Below are positions 28,509-37,643 of a stretch of 64,000 nucleotides of DNA, in pieces. The notes below the pieces were generated by a model. The model ran no database searches, was not told where the DNA came from, and worked only from the letters and a program-made list of their open reading frames with translations. This stretch comes from Massilia sp. UMI-21 (GTDB taxonomy: Bacteria; Pseudomonadota; Gammaproteobacteria; Burkholderiales; Burkholderiaceae_D), in NCBI GenBank assembly GCA_015277795.1, contig CP063848.1, forward strand, positions 5,022,001-5,086,000. The letters run 5' to 3'. The first letter of the stretch is position 1. Each line of letters opens with the position of its first letter. The position numbers and the translations under genes are program-made.

Positions 28509-29597
28509 ATGAACACAGCAACTTCCACACCGGTCCGCCTTTCCCTCATGTGGCGCATCTACATCGCCAGCTGGGCGATCTACGGGGTGTTCCTGTCCTT
28601 CGCAGACCAGCTGGACAGGCTCGCCGACGGCCGCTTCGACGGGCCGCGCTGGCTGCTGACCTTCGCCAGCCTGCTTCCCTCCGCCACCCTGCTGGCGCTG
28701 GCCTGGCCGCTGAGCGGCTTGTTCGAACGCCGCGGCTACCGCTTCCCCAGCATGATCGGCCTGCACATCGTGACTGCGTTTGCCTTCTCGATCGTCTCGC
28801 AGATGCCGTTCTGGATCATGTTCAGCATCGCCAGGCCGATCAGCTGGTACGTGTGGCCACTGCTCTACCACGTCATGACCTACCTGCTCGGCGCCGGCAT
28901 CTTCCACCTGATCCGCGCCTACGAGGCGGCGCACCGCCAGGCGCTGGCGATGAAGGAAGCGCAGAACCTCGTGATCGCCTCGGAGCTGAGCGCCCTGCGC
29001 AACAAGCTCAATCCGCACTTCCTGTTCAACACCCTGCACTCGATCATCGCGCTCACCCAGCGCAACCCGGCCGCCGCCGAGACCGCGCTGTTCCAGTTCT
29101 CGGACATGCTGCGCTACGTGCTCGACACCGAACGCGGCGGCAGCGACCGCGTCACGCTCGATGCCGAACTCGATTTCGTGCGCGACTACCTCGAGCTGGA
29201 GCAGTTGCGCCTGGGCGAACGGCTGCACGTCGACTGGGATCTCGACCCGGACGCCGGCGACCATCCGCTGCCGGCCCTGTCGCTGCAACCGCTGGTCGAG
29301 AACAGCATCAAGCACGCCTTCAACCCGCACAGCCGGCCGGGCATCCTGTGCATCCGCACCCGGCGCGACCCCGCCAGCGGCGCATTGACCATGAGCGTGC
29401 GCGACAGCGGCCCGGGCGCCGACCCGGCGCTGATCGCCACCTCATCCGGCCTGGGCCTGCGCACCGTCGAGCGGCGCCTGCAGCTGGACTACGGCAGCCG
29501 CGCCGCGCTGCGCGTGCAGTGCGCGCCGGGCCAGGGTTTCTGCGTGTCGGTGACCATTCCCGCCCACCTGACTGCACCCGAGGAAAGCTACGCATGA
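28509..29597 (+). CDS. LytS/YehU-type sensor histidine kinase
   Basis: Inner-membrane kinase of 362 residues with four hydrophobic helices in the first 150 residues. The His_kinase domain has LNPHFLFNTLHSI (phospho-His) and an HATPase region with PLVENSIKHAFNP and GLGLRTVERRL. It is paired with the LytTR regulator, whose ATG overlaps its stop (ATGA). The signal it senses is unknown. Confidence 0.9.
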   Translation: MNTATSTPVRLSLMWRIYIASWAIYGVFLSFADQLDRLADGRFDGPRWLLTFASLLPSATLLALAWPLSGLFERRGYRFPSMIGLHIVTAFAFSIVSQMPFWIMFSIARPISWYVWPLLYHVMTYLLGAGIFHLIRAYEAAHRQALAMKEAQNLVIASELSALRNKLNPHFLFNTLHSIIALTQRNPAAAETALFQFSDMLRYVLDTERGGSDRVTLDAELDFVRDYLELEQLRLGERLHVDWDLDPDAGDHPLPALSLQPLVENSIKHAFNPHSRPGILCIRTRRDPASGALTMSVRDSGPGADPALIATSSGLGLRTVERRLQLDYGSRAALRVQCAPGQGFCVSVTIPAHLTAPEESYA

Positions 29598-30337
29598 ACA
29601 CCAAGACCGCCTTTTTCGCCGAAGACGAACCGCTGGCGCGCGACGTGCTGCGCGACGCCATCTACGGCCATCCCGGCTTGCGCCTGGTGGGCGAGGCGGC
29701 CGACGGCGCCGAAGCCCTGGTCCGGATCACGCGCCTGCGGCCCGAGGTCGTGTTCATGGACATCCAGATGCCGGAAATGAGCGGCCTGGACGTGCTGCGC
29801 CGGCTCGACTACCTGCCGCAGATCGTGTTCACCACCGCCTACGACCAGTACGCGGTGACGGCCTTCGAACTGCACGCGGTCGATTACCTGCTCAAGCCCT
29901 TCACGCAGGCGCGCTTCGCGGCGGCGGTGGCGCGCCTGCTCGACGGGACGGCCCAGGCACGGGACACGCTCGACAGCGCCCTGACGCATGCGAAGAACGG
30001 GCCCCCGGCGCGGCTGGAACGGATCCTGGTGCGCGACCGCGGCCGCATCTTCCCGCTCGCGCTCGATGAGATCGCATACATGAAGGCCGATTCCAAGTAC
30101 ACGGTGATCGCGGCGCGTGGCCAGACCTTCCTGGTCCGCATCGGCATCTCCGACCTGGAGGCCCAGCTCGACCCGGCGCGCTTCGTGCGCATCCACCGCT
30201 CGGCCCTGGTCAACCTCGACTTCGTCGACTCGATGCGCGCGGACGACCAGTCGCAGCTGCAGATCCACATGCGCGACGGAACGGTGCTGGGGGCGAACCG
30301 GGACGCCTCGAAAATCCTGCGCGACATGGCGATCTGA
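29594..30337 (+). CDS. LytTR family response regulator
   Basis: Transcription regulator of 247 residues. The receiver has AEDEPLARD and phospho-Asp in VVFMDIQMPEMSG, with the conserved Lys in VDYLLKPFTQ. The C-terminal LytTR DNA-binding domain includes YMKADSKYTVI and FVRIHRSALVNLDFV. Partner of the upstream LytS-type kinase by ATGA overlap. Its target genes are not evident from the window. Confidence 0.93.
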   Translation: MNTKTAFFAEDEPLARDVLRDAIYGHPGLRLVGEAADGAEALVRITRLRPEVVFMDIQMPEMSGLDVLRRLDYLPQIVFTTAYDQYAVTAFELHAVDYLLKPFTQARFAAAVARLLDGTAQARDTLDSALTHAKNGPPARLERILVRDRGRIFPLALDEIAYMKADSKYTVIAARGQTFLVRIGISDLEAQLDPARFVRIHRSALVNLDFVDSMRADDQSQLQIHMRDGTVLGANRDASKILRDMAI

Positions 30338-30348
30338 GGGCGGCCCGG

Positions 30349-31851
30349 TCAGCCGACCTGGATCCAGGTCGTCTTGAGTTCCGTGTACTTGTCGAAGGCA
30401 TGCAGCGACTTGTCACGCCCGTTGCCCGACTGCTTGTAGCCGCCGAAGGGCACCGTGATGTCGTCGTTGTCGTACTGGTTGACGTGCACCGTGCCCGCGC
30501 GCAGGGCGCGGGAGGTGCGGATCGCCTTGCCCATGTCGGCGGTCCAGACGGCCGCCGCCAGCCCGTAGGGCGTGGCGTTGGCCTGGCGCACCGCCTCGTC
30601 CAGATCGGTAAACGAGAGCACCGACAGCACCGGGCCGAAGATTTCTTCGCGCGCGATGCGCATGCCGGGGTCGACGCCGTCGAACAGGGTCGGCTCGATG
30701 TACAGGCCGCCGCTGTCCTGGCGCGCCGCCTTGCCGCCGGCCAGCAGGCGCGCACCGGCGGCCTTGCCGTCCTCGATATAGCCGAGCACCGTCTGCATCT
30801 GGAGCGGGTCGACGATGGCCCCCATCACCGTCGCTTCATCCAGCGGGTCGCCCGGCGCATAGCGCCCCATCCGCGCCAACGCTTTTTCCAGGAAGGCGTC
30901 CTTGACCGCGGCCTCGACGAACAGGCGCGAGGGCGCGTTGCAGCTTTCGCCCTGGTTGAAGTAGATCGATCCGATCGCGCCGTCCACGGCGGCATCGAGG
31001 TCGGGACAGTCGGCGCAGACGATGTTGGCCGATTTGCCGCCCAGTTCGGTCCAGGCGCGCTTCAGGTTCGATTGCCCGGCCATCTGCAGGATCTGCTTGC
31101 CGACCCGGGTCGAGCCGGTGAAGGCGATGCAATCGACGTCCATGTGCAGGCCGAGCGCGCTGCCGACCTCGTTGCCATGGCCGGGCAGCACGTTGAACAC
31201 GCCGGGCGGCACCCCCGCCTCCAGGGCCAGCTCGGCCAGGCGCAGCGCGCTCAGGGGCGCTTTCTCGGACGGTTTCAGGACCAGGCTGTTGCCGGCGGCG
31301 AGCGCCGGGCCGATCTTCCAGGCCGCCATCAGCATCGGGTAGTTCCAGGGAATGACGGCCGCCACCACGCCGACCGGCTCGCGCGTGATCAGGGCCAGGC
31401 TGTCCGCGCCGGTGGGCGCGACCTGGTCGTAGAGCTTGTCGATCGCTTCGCCGTACCAGCGGATGCAGTTCTGGGCCAGCTGCACGTCCACGCTCAGGCT
31501 GTAGCGGATCGGCTTGCCCATGTCGAGGGTTTCCAGCAGCGCCAGCTCGTCGCGGTGCGCCAGCATCAGGTCGGCGAAGCGGATCAGGACGCGCTTGCGC
31601 GCGGCGGGCGCCATGCCGGCCCAGCGGCGGTCCTCGAAGGCGGCGCGGGCGCTGGCGACGGCGGCATCGGCATCGGGCGCGTCGCAGCGCGCCACCTCGG
31701 CCAGCTTGCGGCCGTCGACCGGGGACAGGCAGTCGAAGCGGGCGCCGGCGCGGGCATCGACCCGGAATCCGTCAATGACAGCGCGGCCGTCGATGGCCAG
31801 GCTTGCGGCCCGGTCGTGCCAGGATGTGGTGGAGATGCGGCTGTCCGACAT
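30349..31851 (-). CDS. puuC: Gamma-glutamyl-gamma-aminobutyraldehyde dehydrogenase (PuuC-like)
   Basis: NAD(P)-dependent aldehyde dehydrogenase of 500 residues. Motifs: VIPWNYPMLMAAWKIGPAL, the coenzyme loop FTGSTRVGKQI, the general base Glu in ELGGKSAN and the catalytic Cys in NQGESCNAPSR. It oxidises the aldehyde made from gamma-glutamylputrescine (or 4-aminobutyraldehyde). The puuC name comes from the cluster with puuA and puuD; the family is broad. The start is set at MSDSRIS, 20 codons into a longer frame. It is divergent from the SSS transporter gene, sharing a 128-base promoter region. Confidence 0.85.
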   Translation of the reverse strand: MSDSRISTTSWHDRAASLAIDGRAVIDGFRVDARAGARFDCLSPVDGRKLAEVARCDAPDADAAVASARAAFEDRRWAGMAPAARKRVLIRFADLMLAHRDELALLETLDMGKPIRYSLSVDVQLAQNCIRWYGEAIDKLYDQVAPTGADSLALITREPVGVVAAVIPWNYPMLMAAWKIGPALAAGNSLVLKPSEKAPLSALRLAELALEAGVPPGVFNVLPGHGNEVGSALGLHMDVDCIAFTGSTRVGKQILQMAGQSNLKRAWTELGGKSANIVCADCPDLDAAVDGAIGSIYFNQGESCNAPSRLFVEAAVKDAFLEKALARMGRYAPGDPLDEATVMGAIVDPLQMQTVLGYIEDGKAAGARLLAGGKAARQDSGGLYIEPTLFDGVDPGMRIAREEIFGPVLSVLSFTDLDEAVRQANATPYGLAAAVWTADMGKAIRTSRALRAGTVHVNQYDNDDITVPFGGYKQSGNGRDKSLHAFDKYTELKTTWIQVG

Positions 31852-31979
31852 GTCAGTTTTCCTTTCCAGTTGAGCAACACTCGATGGCAAATCCTGGCAA
31901 AGTTGATCCAAGCGCCAGATCTGCCTTTATAATCGCGGATTTTCCGCCCGATAACTTTCTTCTTCCGGAATCCCACCGC

Positions 31980-33443
31980 ATGAACACCACTTTGATCGTT
32001 TTCGTCGCGCTTTACCTGCTCGGGACGCTGGGACTCGGGATGTGGGCGGGCACGCGGATCAAGAATACCAGCGACTTCGCCGTGGCCGGCCGCAGCCTGC
32101 CCCTGATCATGGTCATCACCACCACCTTCGCGACCTGGTTCGGCGCCGAGACCGTGATGGGCGTGCCGGCCAAGTTCGTGCAGGGCGGCCTGAACGCCAT
32201 CATCGAGGACCCGTTCGGGGCCGGCATGTGCCTGATCCTGGTCGGCCTGTTTTTCGCCTCGAAGCTGTATAAACTGAACCTGCTGACCATCGGCGACTAT
32301 TACCGCCAGCGCTACGGCAGGGGCATCGAGGTCTTCTGCTCGGTGGCGATCATCCTCAGCTACCTGGGCTGGGTGGCGGCGCAGATCACCGCGCTGGGCC
32401 TGGTGTTCACGGTGCTCACCAATGGCGCGATGGCCCCGGCCACCGGCATGGTGATCGGCACCCTGGCCGTCCTGATCTACGTGGTGGTGGGCGGCTTCCT
32501 GGCGGTGGCGATCACCGACTTCATCCAGATGATCGTGCTGGTGGTCGGCATGACCATCATCGCCTTCTTCGCGGCCGACCTGGCCGGCGGCCCGGACAAG
32601 GTGCTGGCGATGGCGCAGCAGGCCGACCTGTGGCGCGTGCTGCCGGAGCCGAGCTTCACCGACATCATGTTCTTCATCGGCGCGGCCGTCACCATGATGT
32701 TCGGCTCGATTCCACAGCAGGACGTGTTCCAGCGCGTGATGTCGGCCAAGGATGCGCCGACCGCGCGCACCGGCGCCGTGATCGGCGGCGCCAGCTACAT
32801 CCTGTTCGCCTTCGTGCCGATGTTCATCGTCGCCGCGGCGGTGGTGGTGATGGGCGGCTCGGCCATGGAGATCGCCAAGAACGACTACCAGCGCCTGCTG
32901 CCGACCTTCATCATGACCAAGATGCCCCTGGTGATGCAGATCCTGTTCTTCGGCGCCCTGCTGTCGGCGATCAAGAGCACTTCCTCGGCCACCCTGCTGG
33001 CGCCGTCGACCAGCTTCGTCGAGAACATCCTGCTGAACCTGAAGCCCGGCATGGGCGACCGCCAGAAGCTGGCCGCGATGCGCCTGACCATCGTGATCTT
33101 CGCGGCCATGGTGCTGATCTATGCGATCGCGATGGAAGGCACCTCGATCTACGAACTGGTGTCGAGCGCCTACCAGGTGACCCTGGTCGGCGCCTTCGTG
33201 CCGCTGGTGATGGGCCTGTACTGGAAGCGCGCGACCACCCAGGGCGCGATCGTGTCGATCGGCGCGGGCATCCTGGTGTGGCTCCTGTTCTTCGAAGGCG
33301 TGACCACCTGGGGCGAGCACTTCCCGGGCCAGCTGGCCGGACTGCTGGCAGCCTTTATCGGCATGTTCGCGGGCTCGCTGGCGCCGCAGGTGTTCAGGAA
33401 TGGCGGTGTGCCGACCGAGCATATCGTGGGGGCGAAGGCCTGA
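31980..33443 (+). CDS. Sodium:solute symporter (SSS family), probably for polyamine or amine uptake
   Basis: Inner-membrane transporter of 487 residues with about 13 hydrophobic helices. SSS hallmarks include DFAVAGRSLPLIMVITTTFATWFGAE and GALLSAIKSTSSATLLAPS. Its place in the cluster between the aldehyde dehydrogenase and the aminotransferase suggests uptake of putrescine or a related amine; this is inference, since SSS members also carry proline, pantothenate and other solutes. The ATG at MNTTLIVF is used. The 3' end faces the convergent aminotransferase gene. Confidence 0.86.
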   Translation: MNTTLIVFVALYLLGTLGLGMWAGTRIKNTSDFAVAGRSLPLIMVITTTFATWFGAETVMGVPAKFVQGGLNAIIEDPFGAGMCLILVGLFFASKLYKLNLLTIGDYYRQRYGRGIEVFCSVAIILSYLGWVAAQITALGLVFTVLTNGAMAPATGMVIGTLAVLIYVVVGGFLAVAITDFIQMIVLVVGMTIIAFFAADLAGGPDKVLAMAQQADLWRVLPEPSFTDIMFFIGAAVTMMFGSIPQQDVFQRVMSAKDAPTARTGAVIGGASYILFAFVPMFIVAAAVVVMGGSAMEIAKNDYQRLLPTFIMTKMPLVMQILFFGALLSAIKSTSSATLLAPSTSFVENILLNLKPGMGDRQKLAAMRLTIVIFAAMVLIYAIAMEGTSIYELVSSAYQVTLVGAFVPLVMGLYWKRATTQGAIVSIGAGILVWLLFFEGVTTWGEHFPGQLAGLLAAFIGMFAGSLAPQVFRNGGVPTEHIVGAKA

Positions 33444-33462
33444 GCCGGCACGACGCAACGGA

Positions 33463-33491
33463 ATTGGATCCCCGCCTGCGCGGGGATGACG
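33463..33491. repeat. REP-like palindrome
   Basis: GGATCCCCGCCTGCGCGGGG, continuing ATGACGG: stem ATCCCCGC/GCGGGGAT with loop CTGC. This is the common proteobacterial extragenic form in which stem ends are followed by GACGG. It lies between convergent stop codons and can act as a weak terminator for both. Confidence 0.7.
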
Positions 33492-33540
33492 GTCTTTGGG
33501 GTAATGGTCGGAACCCAGGTTCACAGCGCGCCACCGGCGC

Positions 33541-34995
33541 TTAATCCATCCAGCCGCGCCGTACCACCTCTTCCAGCGTCAGATCCAGGCAGTACGCAAT
33601 CCGCTCGAGCATCTCGTCGATCTGCGCCGTCGTGATCGACAGCGGGGGCGCGACGATCATGCGGTCGCCGACCGCGCGCATGATGACGCCGTTGTCGAAC
33701 ATGTGCTGGCGGCAGACCATCCCCACCGCGTGCTCCGCCGGGAAGGCTTCGCAGTCGTGCACGGTGGCCCCCTTGCGCCGCACCAGGTTCAGCCCCGCCG
33801 CCAGGCCGCAGGTCTCGGCATGGCCCACCAGCGGATGCGCTGCCAGCGCGGCGAAGCAGGCTTTCAGGTGCGGGCCGGTCTCCAGCGCCACGCGCTCGAC
33901 CAGGCCTTCGGTCTCGATGATGCGCAGGTTCTCCAGCGCCGCCGCGCAGGCGGCCGGGTGGCCCGAATAAGTGAAGCCGTGGTTGAAGTCGCCGCCCTTG
34001 TCGATCAGGGTGTGCGCCACGCGCCCGCCCACCAGCACCCCGCCCAGCGGCACGTAGCCCGAGGTGACGCCCTTGGCGAAGGCGATCAGGTCGGGCTGGA
34101 AGCCCATCAGCTCGCAGCCGAACCAGTTGCCCAGGCGCCCGAAGCCGCAGATCACTTCGTCGGACACCAGCAGGATGTCGTACTTGTTGCAGATGCGCTG
34201 GATTTCCGGCCAATAGGTCCCAGGCGGGATGATGACGCCGCCCGCGCCCTGCACCGGCTCGCCGATGAAGGCCGCCACCCGCTCCGGGCCGACTTCGAGG
34301 ATCTTCGCTTCCAGCCAGCCGGCGGCCAGCAGGCCGAACTCGGCTTCGCTCATGCCGCGCCCGCTTTCCGCATAATGCGGCTGGCCGATATGGACGATGC
34401 CGGGAATCGGCAAGCCGCCCTGCGCGTGCATGCCCGCCATGCCGCCCAGCGAGGCCCCGGCCATGGTACTGCCGTGGTAGGCGTTGTGGCGGCTGATGAT
34501 CACGTCGCGGCCGGGCTGCCCGGCCAGCTGCCAGTAGCGCCGCACCATGCGCACGATGGTGTCGTTCGCTTCCGAGCCGCTGCCGGTGAAGAACACGTGC
34601 TGGAACTGCGGCGGCGCGAGCCGCGCCAGCAGTGTCGCCAGCTTCACCGCCGGCACGTTGGTGGTGTTGAAGAAGCTGTTATAGAAGGGCAGCTGCAGCA
34701 TCTGGGCATGCACCGCGTCGGCGATGCTGGCGCGACCGTAGCCCGCGTTCACGCACCACAGGCCGGCCATGCCGTCGATGATTTTCTTGCCTTCCGAATC
34801 CCACAGGTAGACGCCGTCGGCGCGTACGATCACGCGCGCGCCGCGCTCCCTCAGCGCGGCATGGTCGGTGAACGGGTGCAGGAAGTGCGCGCTGTCGAGC
34901 CGCTGCAGTTCCTGGGTGTCATAGCTTTCCTGATGGGTCTGTTGTGCCTCGGGTGCGGTGACGCGCAACGAGGCGACCGGGGTATTGGTGGTCAT
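33541..34995 (-). CDS. spuC: Class III aminotransferase, SpuC-like (putrescine/polyamine:pyruvate)
   Basis: PLP enzyme of 484 residues of the omega-aminotransferase class. Features: FFTGSGSEANDT, AYHGSTMAG, LLVSDEVICGFGRLGNWFG (PLP-binding Asp), and the Schiff-base Lys in LIAFAKGVTSGYVPLGG. It transfers the amino group of putrescine or a gamma-glutamylated form to pyruvate. It is 28 bases after puuA, so the run puuD-puuA-spuC is likely one operon. The spuC name rests on similarity and context. A GGGAGCC ribosome site supports the ATG. Confidence 0.84.
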   Translation of the reverse strand: MTTNTPVASLRVTAPEAQQTHQESYDTQELQRLDSAHFLHPFTDHAALRERGARVIVRADGVYLWDSEGKKIIDGMAGLWCVNAGYGRASIADAVHAQMLQLPFYNSFFNTTNVPAVKLATLLARLAPPQFQHVFFTGSGSEANDTIVRMVRRYWQLAGQPGRDVIISRHNAYHGSTMAGASLGGMAGMHAQGGLPIPGIVHIGQPHYAESGRGMSEAEFGLLAAGWLEAKILEVGPERVAAFIGEPVQGAGGVIIPPGTYWPEIQRICNKYDILLVSDEVICGFGRLGNWFGCELMGFQPDLIAFAKGVTSGYVPLGGVLVGGRVAHTLIDKGGDFNHGFTYSGHPAACAAALENLRIIETEGLVERVALETGPHLKACFAALAAHPLVGHAETCGLAAGLNLVRRKGATVHDCEAFPAEHAVGMVCRQHMFDNGVIMRAVGDRMIVAPPLSITTAQIDEMLERIAYCLDLTLEEVVRRGWMD

Positions 34996-35023
34996 GACTG
35001 GCTCCCATGTATGTGGACCCCAG

Positions 35024-36394
35024 TCAGACGTGCAGCAGCAGGTGCTCGCGCTCCCACGGACTGATGACACGCATGAATTCCTGGTGCTCGAGGTCCTTTA
35101 CTGCAGAGTACACGTCAATGAAGCGTTCGCCAAGGACCTCGCGCAGGCGGTCTTCGCGGCGCAACAGGGTGATGGCCTCGGACAGGCCCTGCGGCAGCTC
35201 CACCGGCATGTCGTAGGCGCTGACGTCGACCATCTCGCCCGGCTCGACCGCGTCCAGCATGCCCAGGTAGCCGCAGGCCAGCGTGACGGCCAGCGCAAGA
35301 TAGGGATTGGCGTCGGCGCCGATCACGCGGTTCTCGACGCGCCGGTCCTGCGCGCCCGACACCGGCACCCGGAAGCCCACCGTGCGGTTGTCCATGCCCC
35401 ACTGCAGGTTGATCGGCGCGGCCGAATGGCGCACGATGCGGCGGTAGGAATTGACATAAGGCGCGATGATCGCCATCGCCGATGGCATGTAGCGCTGCAG
35501 GCCGCCGATGTAGTGGCGGAAGGCCGGCGCCGCGGTGCCGTCGGGGTTGCTGAAGATATTGCGGCCGCTCTTCGCGTCGACCACGCTCTGGTGCACGTGC
35601 ATCGCCGAGCCGGGTTCGTCGGCCATGGGCTTGGCCATGAAGGTGGCGTACATCTCGTGCTTGAGCGCGGCCTCGCGCAGGGTGCGCTTGAAGTAAAACA
35701 CCTTGTCGGCCAGGCTGAGCGGGTCGCCATGCAGGAAGTTGATCTCCATCTGGCCGGCGCCGATCTCGTGGATGAGCGTATCGACGTCGAGGTTCATCAT
35801 CTCGCAGTAGTCGTAGATGTCCTCGAACAGCGGGTCGAATTCGTTGACGGCGTCGATGCTGTAGACCTGGCGGCTGGTCTCGGCGCGGCCGCTGCGGCCC
35901 ACCGGCGAGGACAGCGGCAGGTTGGGATCGATGTTCTTGGCGGTGAGGTAGAACTCGAGTTCCGGCGCCACCACCGGTGTCCAGCCGCGTTCGGCATAGA
36001 GCCCGAGCACGCGGCGCAGCACGCTGCGCGGCGCGTAGTCGACCAGGCTGCCGTCCGAGAAGTAGCAGTCGTGGATGACCTGGGCGGTGGGATCGACCGC
36101 CCAGGGCACCATGGTGATGGTGGTGGGGTCGGCCTTGAGGATCATGTCGCGGTCGGTGGCCGCGATGGCGCGGTTATAGGATTCGTCGCGCTCGGGCGTA
36201 TTGCCGGTGACCGTCATGCCCAGCACCACTTCGGGGATGCGCATGCCGCGGTCTTCGGTGAACTTGGCGCGGGGCAGGATCTTTCCACGGGCAACGCCGG
36301 TCAGGTCGGGGACCAGGCACTCGATTTCGGTGGCCCGCTTTGCGTTGAGCCACTCCTCCATGTCGGTGTAAGAAAAATTGTCGCGGATTGCCAT
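35024..36394 (-). CDS. puuA: Gamma-glutamylputrescine synthetase (glutamine synthetase family)
   Basis: Ligase of 456 residues of the GlnA superfamily. It joins glutamate to putrescine with ATP. Motifs: VVAPELEFYL (metal Glu), EIGAGQMEINFLHGDPL, MHVHQSVVDAKSGRN and NRVIGADANPYLALA. The lack of the usual GlnA adenylylation loop and the neighbours puuD, spuC and puuC support the polyamine assignment over true glutamine synthetase. Confidence 0.9.
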   Translation of the reverse strand: MAIRDNFSYTDMEEWLNAKRATEIECLVPDLTGVARGKILPRAKFTEDRGMRIPEVVLGMTVTGNTPERDESYNRAIAATDRDMILKADPTTITMVPWAVDPTAQVIHDCYFSDGSLVDYAPRSVLRRVLGLYAERGWTPVVAPELEFYLTAKNIDPNLPLSSPVGRSGRAETSRQVYSIDAVNEFDPLFEDIYDYCEMMNLDVDTLIHEIGAGQMEINFLHGDPLSLADKVFYFKRTLREAALKHEMYATFMAKPMADEPGSAMHVHQSVVDAKSGRNIFSNPDGTAAPAFRHYIGGLQRYMPSAMAIIAPYVNSYRRIVRHSAAPINLQWGMDNRTVGFRVPVSGAQDRRVENRVIGADANPYLALAVTLACGYLGMLDAVEPGEMVDVSAYDMPVELPQGLSEAITLLRREDRLREVLGERFIDVYSAVKDLEHQEFMRVISPWEREHLLLHV

Positions 36395-36525
36395 GATTGC
36401 CTCACTGTCTGTGTCGATATCGGGCGCAAGACCGGCGACGGCCGGCGGCGCTGCTCACTTCAGGCAGGGAAGCTAGGGAACCGCACTGGTCACCCAGTAA
36501 TAGGCCATCCCGGGGGTGTACGTGT

Positions 36526-37308
36526 TCATGCACTGCTCCGCAGCCGGGTGTGCAGTTGGGCCTGTTTTTGCGCCTGGTATTCGCGGCAGGCCTTGCCGAA
36601 GGCGCCGAACATCTTCATCGAATACGGGTTGTGCTGGATGCGCCACTCGGGGTGCCACTGCACCGCCAGCGCGAAGCCGGGCGCGGCAGGCACCGAGAAG
36701 GCTTCGACCAGCCCATCTTCCGCGACTGCTTCGACGCGCAAGCCGGGGGCGAGCTCGTTGACGCCCTGGCCGTGCAGCGAGTTCACCGGAATCTCGGACT
36801 GCCCCAGCATGGCCTCGAGGCAGCCGCCGGGACAGAGTGTGACGTTGTGGGCGTCGCCGTACTGCTCGTCCATGCCGAGTTCGGGATTCTCGCGGTGGTC
36901 GAACTTGCCGGCCACGGTCTGCACCGCCTGGTGCAGGCTGCCGCCAAGGGCCACGTTCATCTCCTGGAAGCCGCGGCAGATCGCGATGATCGGGATGCCG
37001 CGCTTGACCGCCTCGCGGACCAGGGGCAGCGTGGTCAGGTCGCGCGCCGGGTCCTGCGGCAGCGACGGGTCGAGCACTTCCTCGGAATAGTAGCTGGGGT
37101 GCACGTTCGAGGCCGAGCCGGTCAGCATGATGCCGTCGCACAGGGCCAGCACCGTTTCCAGGTCGAGCGCTTCGCCCAGCGAGGGCAGGATCATGGGCGC
37201 ACAATCGGCGCCGAGGTCGACGGCGTCGACATACTTGTACTGGGCCGCGTGATAAGGATGTTCGCCGAAATCACGCGTGCACGCGGGGACGATGACGATG
37301 GGGCGCAT
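36526..37308 (-). CDS. puuD: Gamma-glutamyl-GABA hydrolase (class I glutamine amidotransferase-like)
   Basis: Cytoplasmic hydrolase of 260 residues. The catalytic Cys is in AICRGFQEMNVALGGSLHQ and the His/Glu pair in AVQWHPEW. It releases GABA from gamma-glutamyl-GABA, ending the gamma-glutamyl cycle. The start MRPIVIVPACTRDF is chosen 23 codons into a longer frame. First gene of the puuD-puuA-spuC run, 131 bases before puuA; it has a 335-base upstream region with a marked palindrome. Confidence 0.92.
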   Translation of the reverse strand: MRPIVIVPACTRDFGEHPYHAAQYKYVDAVDLGADCAPMILPSLGEALDLETVLALCDGIMLTGSASNVHPSYYSEEVLDPSLPQDPARDLTTLPLVREAVKRGIPIIAICRGFQEMNVALGGSLHQAVQTVAGKFDHRENPELGMDEQYGDAHNVTLCPGGCLEAMLGQSEIPVNSLHGQGVNELAPGLRVEAVAEDGLVEAFSVPAAPGFALAVQWHPEWRIQHNPYSMKMFGAFGKACREYQAQKQAQLHTRLRSSA

Positions 37309-37643
37309 GGTCTCTACCTTGTCGTGAAGCGCACGAACCGATGATAGGAGCATTCTGGTTCGGGCGCGAGTGGCCAATGATGTAGATCAGCTGCACAGTG
37401 AATCCATGCAAAGTCAACTGCGCCAGATCAATGGCGCGGCCGGAATGTGTTTCCTTCCTGCTAATCTGCCGAGGGCGAGCGCCTACCTACCGGATAGGGT
37501 CTCGAAAAATCCCATAGCAAAAGCTTAACGGTAACTCGGGAAGCATGCCAACACGTTAAGGCAGGCGCATGCGGTGAAATATTATTTCATACCAGCTAGC
37601 TCCATGAAATTTTATTTCACCGCAGAAATCAATGCCGGCGTCC
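37309..37643. other. Upstream region of puuD, no gene
   Basis: 335 bases without a reading frame worth keeping. It should hold the puuD promoter; a nested palindrome (listed separately) is its clearest signal. A hairpin-prone stretch, GCCTACCTACCGGATAGGG, lies near 37480-37500. Confidence 0.6.
37571..37623. promoter_or_regulatory. Nested palindromic operator-like element
   Basis: Two 20-base arms (GCGGTGAAATATTATTTCAT and its near-complement ATGAAATTTTATTTCACCGC) are separated by 13 bases. Each arm is itself a perfect 6-3-6 palindrome: TGAAAT-ATT-ATTTCA and TGAAAT-TTT-ATTTCA, centres 30 bases apart. This geometry suits cooperative binding of a dimeric repressor. The binding protein is unknown. 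It lies about 265 bases before puuD and 20 bases after the S41 peptidase stop. Confidence 0.6.

Noticed and set aside
26778..29330. Long 850-codon antisense ORF on the minus strand
   Set aside because: It lies opposite two well-supported signalling genes, has Arg/Gln/His-rich low-complexity translation and matches no family; a high-GC shadow.
33463..33491. CIRCE or IS end
   Set aside because: Stem ATCCCCGC/GCGGGGAT is a REP-like palindrome, not a CIRCE, and has no transposase nearby.
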